From Anseranas semipalmata (lineage: Eukaryota; Chordata; Aves; Anseriformes; Anseranatidae), in assembly GCA_013399115.1 (NCBI GenBank), contig VXAA01000613.1:762025-826024 (forward strand): a stretch of DNA of 64,000 bases, given 5' to 3'. Position numbers and translations under genes: made by a program. Below the pieces are notes generated by a model. The model was not told where the DNA came from and ran no database searches. It worked only from the letters and a program-made list of their open reading frames with translations. Below are positions 60,607 through 64,000 of the stretch, in pieces. Numbering within the stretch: position 1 is the stretch's first letter; every line of letters starts with the position of its first letter.

Positions 60607-60870
60607 GGCGAGCGGAGGCCACCTCAGGCCGCCATGTCGCGGCGCTCCCCGCGCTGCCGGGCCCGGCCCCGGCGCCGGCCCCTCCTCTCCGCGCTGCCCG
60701 GCCCCGCCGGCAGGTGCTGGAAGCAGGAAGAGGCCGCCCGGTGCTCCGGGAACCCCCGAGGGGTCGCGGGACGAGGGGTGCAGCCGCCGGCTGCCGTTCA
60801 TCACGGGGACAAACACCGCGGCCCTTCCCTGCGCCCCAAAAGCCTGGGCATTGACGGACCCTTCTGGCAC
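60290..60870 (-). promoter_or_regulatory. ST14: ST14 CpG-island promoter and 5' UTR region
   Basis: This stretch is dense in CG dinucleotides and spans coding exon 1. It is far more GC-rich than the flanks. The transcription start is presumably upstream of 60606 on the minus strand; its position cannot be read from sequence. Long open frames on both strands here are a side effect of GC richness. Confidence 0.75.
60565..60606 (-). CDS. ST14: ST14 exon 1 coding part (start codon)
   Basis: Encodes 14 residues, [14 protein letters not shown], and ends in phase 0 at a GTGAGT donor. The ATG at 60606-60604 sits in a GCCATGG Kozak context inside the CpG island. The KYSAR stretch matches the KYNSR region of human matriptase, which supports the join to exon 2. 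The frame is open upstream, with further ATGs up to 60870, so a longer N-terminus is formally possible. I chose this ATG for its context and its match to the family. Confidence 0.85.
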
Positions 60871-63842
60871 GCAGGGTGCTGTAATTAAAGCAGGAAAATC
60901 TCTTCCCTGTCACACGAGCCGCCTCTCAGGCAGCAGGAGGGCTTGCTAGCGCCGCTTTGCACAACGCCTGCTGGGGCGAAGCCAAGGGCTTCCCTTCTGG
61001 GGTGACAACAGCTATCCTGCCATGAAACCTCCCTGCAGATTCGGTGCTCGCCACCACGCACACGCACGTTTGCCCCCACCGTTTGCAAATACCCACTAAC
61101 ATTTGGTACGCTCAAGGGCTGCCAGAGCAAAATATTTCCTTAATGGCAGCCTGAAGCCTGCTCTCTGCTAGGCTACAGCACCTGAGGAAGGAGCCACCTC
61201 TGGAAGGAGCAGACCGGATGCAAAACGACAAGCAACACAGCAGTAATGGCACGTGTATCCAAATTCTGCACTGCGAGGCTTGTTCACAGATCTGCAACGT
61301 CTCCCCGGGACTGGATGGTCTGATATTAAACGGTGCTCCCAGAGAAGAAAAGGCAAAGACCTGGGATTTGAGAACGCTCTAACGCAGATTTGAAAGAGGG
61401 CTTTCAACACTGTAATCTGCATTCCTGGCACGGTCTTACTCCATCATTGTCCTCTTCTCAGAAAGATGACTCTGCCACACATTCTGATTTCTAGGTTTCC
61501 TACATTCAACGGTAAGTCAAGATTAAAGACAGCTGGACCAGTACCATCTTTCTTGGAAAAGTTCTTCTCTTCTTTGTGTTACGTGTGATAGTCCATACCA
61601 ACATGTGGTATGACCGTCAGACTAAAGCCTGAACTGGCCATCCTTTACACCAATTGCATCCAGCCCTGAAACTGATTTTTTCCACACCTGAACATTCACA
61701 TTTCCCAGAACTCTGTTTTTGGTGTAACAGAAGTTGTCCGCTGATTCACAATGGTGCAGGGAGATGTTTGCTGGGTTACCTTTGTTTGCCCTGGCTCTAA
61801 AACGTCTCCTGTAGAGTGCAAGCTTCCCGTCCCTTTTGTGGGTGTCTCCGTGGGGAAGAAGAGATGATGTCAGGTCTCTGATCCTGCTGTTTTCTCTCTA
61901 GGTGAAAAACCTAACTTCTGTACTCTTACAGAAATACTTCTGCCACCGCTCTCCTGCTCCCTCATCAGCTACCAGAATCCCATCCACTTGCTGAGCACAG
62001 CACAGCAGGAAGTGTCTCCTGATTTAAGGTATTCCCCTTCAAGAGGTGGCTTTGTTAGTCAGCCTGCTGAAACTACGGCTGGCTGATGTCAGGAGCTGCT
62101 CTCAGCTCTCTCGCTGGTGCCCAGCCCAGCGCTCCAGTTTTACAGCCACTCCCTCCCTGGCTGACTGCAGGTGCTCCAGTCTGATTTAATACCCCAGCGA
62201 AACAGCATATTTTAGGTACAAAGCAGCTACTGCGAGCTGAACCACTGCTCTTTGTTTTTGCAAATTTCTCTTCCTCTCCTGCATATCAATTAATCTCCTC
62301 CAGGCAGGTGCCAAGCAAACACTGTGCTCTGGGACATGGCTAATGAGGGCAAGACACAGACTCACTCTTTGAGGCCTAAGGTGTCTCTTACAAAGATCCA
62401 CAACTCCCGGTTTCACACAGAGCTGTGAACGCTCAGTGCTTCCTGTCATTCAAGCCACTGACATTTTAAAAACTAATTCATTAGCCCAGATGGGTCTTTG
62501 AACAATGGGATGCAACCAGTGCTGGGAAAACAAGAAAGCAATCTATGTGCTAAATATAAAATATTATATAGCTGGAAGGCAGTCAGTTCAGAGCCCTAAA
62601 TGATAGGATTCCCATTTCTTCGCTGCTGAAGCACAGGGATTTAGTTAGTGGCTGTGTTGCAGTAATGGCTAAGTCACCACAGTAGATGATGGCCCCCTCC
62701 TTCTGACCACTATACAGACCCAAAACATCAAAGCAGCAATTCTCAATAAGCAGTCTGCCACGTGCTTTTGCAGTAGCAGACACTTCCATGTGTCTCTCTA
62801 GTCTGACTGAGCCCAGCAAGTCACTGTCTCCACTATTAAGAAAGATGTAATTGAAGCAGAAAGATCAAGCAACTTACTCACTCGCAATAGTAGTAGTCAT
62901 CAACAAACAAAGCCTCCATTTCTGCCCACTTATATCAGTTAATTCAATAGAAGCTGTCACCTCTTCCACCTAACCTTCTTTCTTTGTACCAGTATGGCCA
63001 CAACAGCTGCATGAGAGCAGAAAATCAAGATTTAACACACCTTTAGGAAGGAGATTACTTGCTTTAGGTACAACTGAAACTCTGAGAACCAAGTTGTTGT
63101 AACTGTACACAAGTTTCAAGAGCTAAACCACAGCTAGCTTGACCCCCAGCAGAGTCCCAAAGGAGACAGGGATTGGCTGCTGGAGCAGCAAACACTGTCT
63201 GAACAAGCAGAATACTTCCGCATCAGCTCCCAGCCCTGGAAGTGCCATGCAGGGAAAAGAGGGGAAAACACAGCTGCTTACACAAGGAGCGAAGGAGGTT
63301 GCCTGCAGGGGAAACGTCTTCTGGTGGAGGCAGTTCCCAGTAATTCTAGCTCCACAAAGGAGCACCATCCATCCACATAGCCACACCAGTGACGGGCTGG
63401 ATTCAAACAGTCAGTGCCAAAGGGTTTTCCTCACTGCAGCGTCTCAAGGATTCTGTTCTCAGTGTGACTCCTAAATTCAAATTTCACCGACAGTGCCCTC
63501 CCACCCAGATTCCAGCCAGACAACCCTGAAACCACCCCACATATGTCTGCAGCGAAAATTTCCAATCCGGTCTGGCAACTCGGACAGTGATACAAGAGAT
63601 TGGGAGAGAGATAAAACTCACAGGGTGTCCTGTTACTTTGCATTCCAATGAGTAAATAAAAGGCTGATTCAGTGGGAGGAGAGGAAAACGTCATCCAGAA
63701 GCACCGTGGTTTTCAGCTGAACCGTCAGCCCCCAGAGAGCAAAGGAGTTTGATCTGGTGGTGAACACTGGGTACCGCTCAACTGATGATCCCCACAGAGA
63801 CAGCTCTTCCTGCTTTCATGCCTGAAGCAAGTTGTCTTGGTG
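60871..63842. other. Upstream flank of ST14, no gene recognised
   Basis: No exon is recognised. In mammals APLP2 lies upstream of ST14, but nothing of it is visible here. Open frames are all shorter than about 115 codons. Confidence 0.6.
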
Positions 63843-63930
63843 TGATTCAGCCTCTCCATCTGTAATGCAAGGAGAATAATTACTGACCTTGGAGAATGGG
63901 ACCTATAAAAGTGCAGCAAGTTGCCCTCAA
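63843..63930 (+). mobile_element. MIR/CORE-SINE-like relic
   Basis: GATTCAGCCTCTCCATCTGT, AATGCAAGGAGAATAATTAC, then TGACCTTGG follows the MIR core CCTCAGTTTCCTCATCTGTAAAATGGGGATAATAAT. It is the only recognisable element upstream of ST14. Confidence 0.5.
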
Positions 63931-64000
63931 TTGGCCACTTGATGCTATGAAGGCAGAGCTGAGCTGTGGTGCTACTTTTCAGAAAGCTGCTCAAGGATTA

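Noticed and set aside
60233..60949. 226- and 212-codon overlapping frames on opposite strands
   Set aside because: They lie in the ST14 CpG island, where stop codons are rare. Composition is Gly/Pro/Arg/Ala-rich and they conflict with the ST14 exon-1 frame.
1..64000. Endogenous retrovirus, tRNA, rRNA or second protease gene
   Set aside because: No LTR pair, polymerase motifs, tRNA boxes with cloverleaf, or further triad motifs were seen on either strand. A repeat-library or Infernal search would settle it.

Overview
This window is vertebrate nuclear DNA, and the evidence points to a bird. It has split genes with GT-AG introns, a CR1 retrotransposon whose 3' end carries the tandem ATTCTATG-type terminus, and a sauropsid-style minisatellite built on CACTGGGAG/GTACTGGG. 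Protein-coding introns are compact. Nothing fixes the species. No bacterial operon, CRISPR array, tRNA or rRNA gene was found.

The one protein-coding gene I can prove is ST14, which encodes matriptase, a type II transmembrane serine protease. It lies on the minus strand from about 60.6 kb down to 39.2 kb. I reconstructed all 19 coding exons. Every junction is GT-AG and every phase fits, giving 2,532 nt or 843 residues. The order is: short cytoplasmic tail, membrane anchor, SEA domain, two CUB domains, four LDL-receptor class A repeats, then a trypsin-fold protease with an intact H644/D699/S793 triad. The gene starts in a CpG island (about 60.3-60.87 kb), has a 9.3-kb first intron, and ends with a 3' UTR of about 1.3 kb and a polyadenylation signal at 39,191-39,196.

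The left edge (1 to about 2.27 kb, plus strand) looks like the AT-rich 3' UTR of a gene that starts outside the window. In mammals the neighbour converging on ST14 is ZBTB44, so that is my guess, from synteny only. The roughly 37 kb between the two 3' ends is mostly intergenic. It holds several decayed MIR/CORE-SINE-like relics, an old CR1 fragment, AT-rich stretches that resemble conserved non-coding elements, a minisatellite (about 31.04-32.08 kb) that reverses orientation once and contains a 79-base assembly gap, and two CpG-rich islets that could be unannotated promoters. The right edge (60.87-64 kb) is upstream of ST14 and holds only one SINE relic.

I saw no undescribed system. The most useful anomalies are a tandem duplication in ST14 intron 18 that copied the exon-18 5' splice site, a NAGNAG acceptor at exon 15, a divergent protease 60-loop, and the inverted minisatellite.
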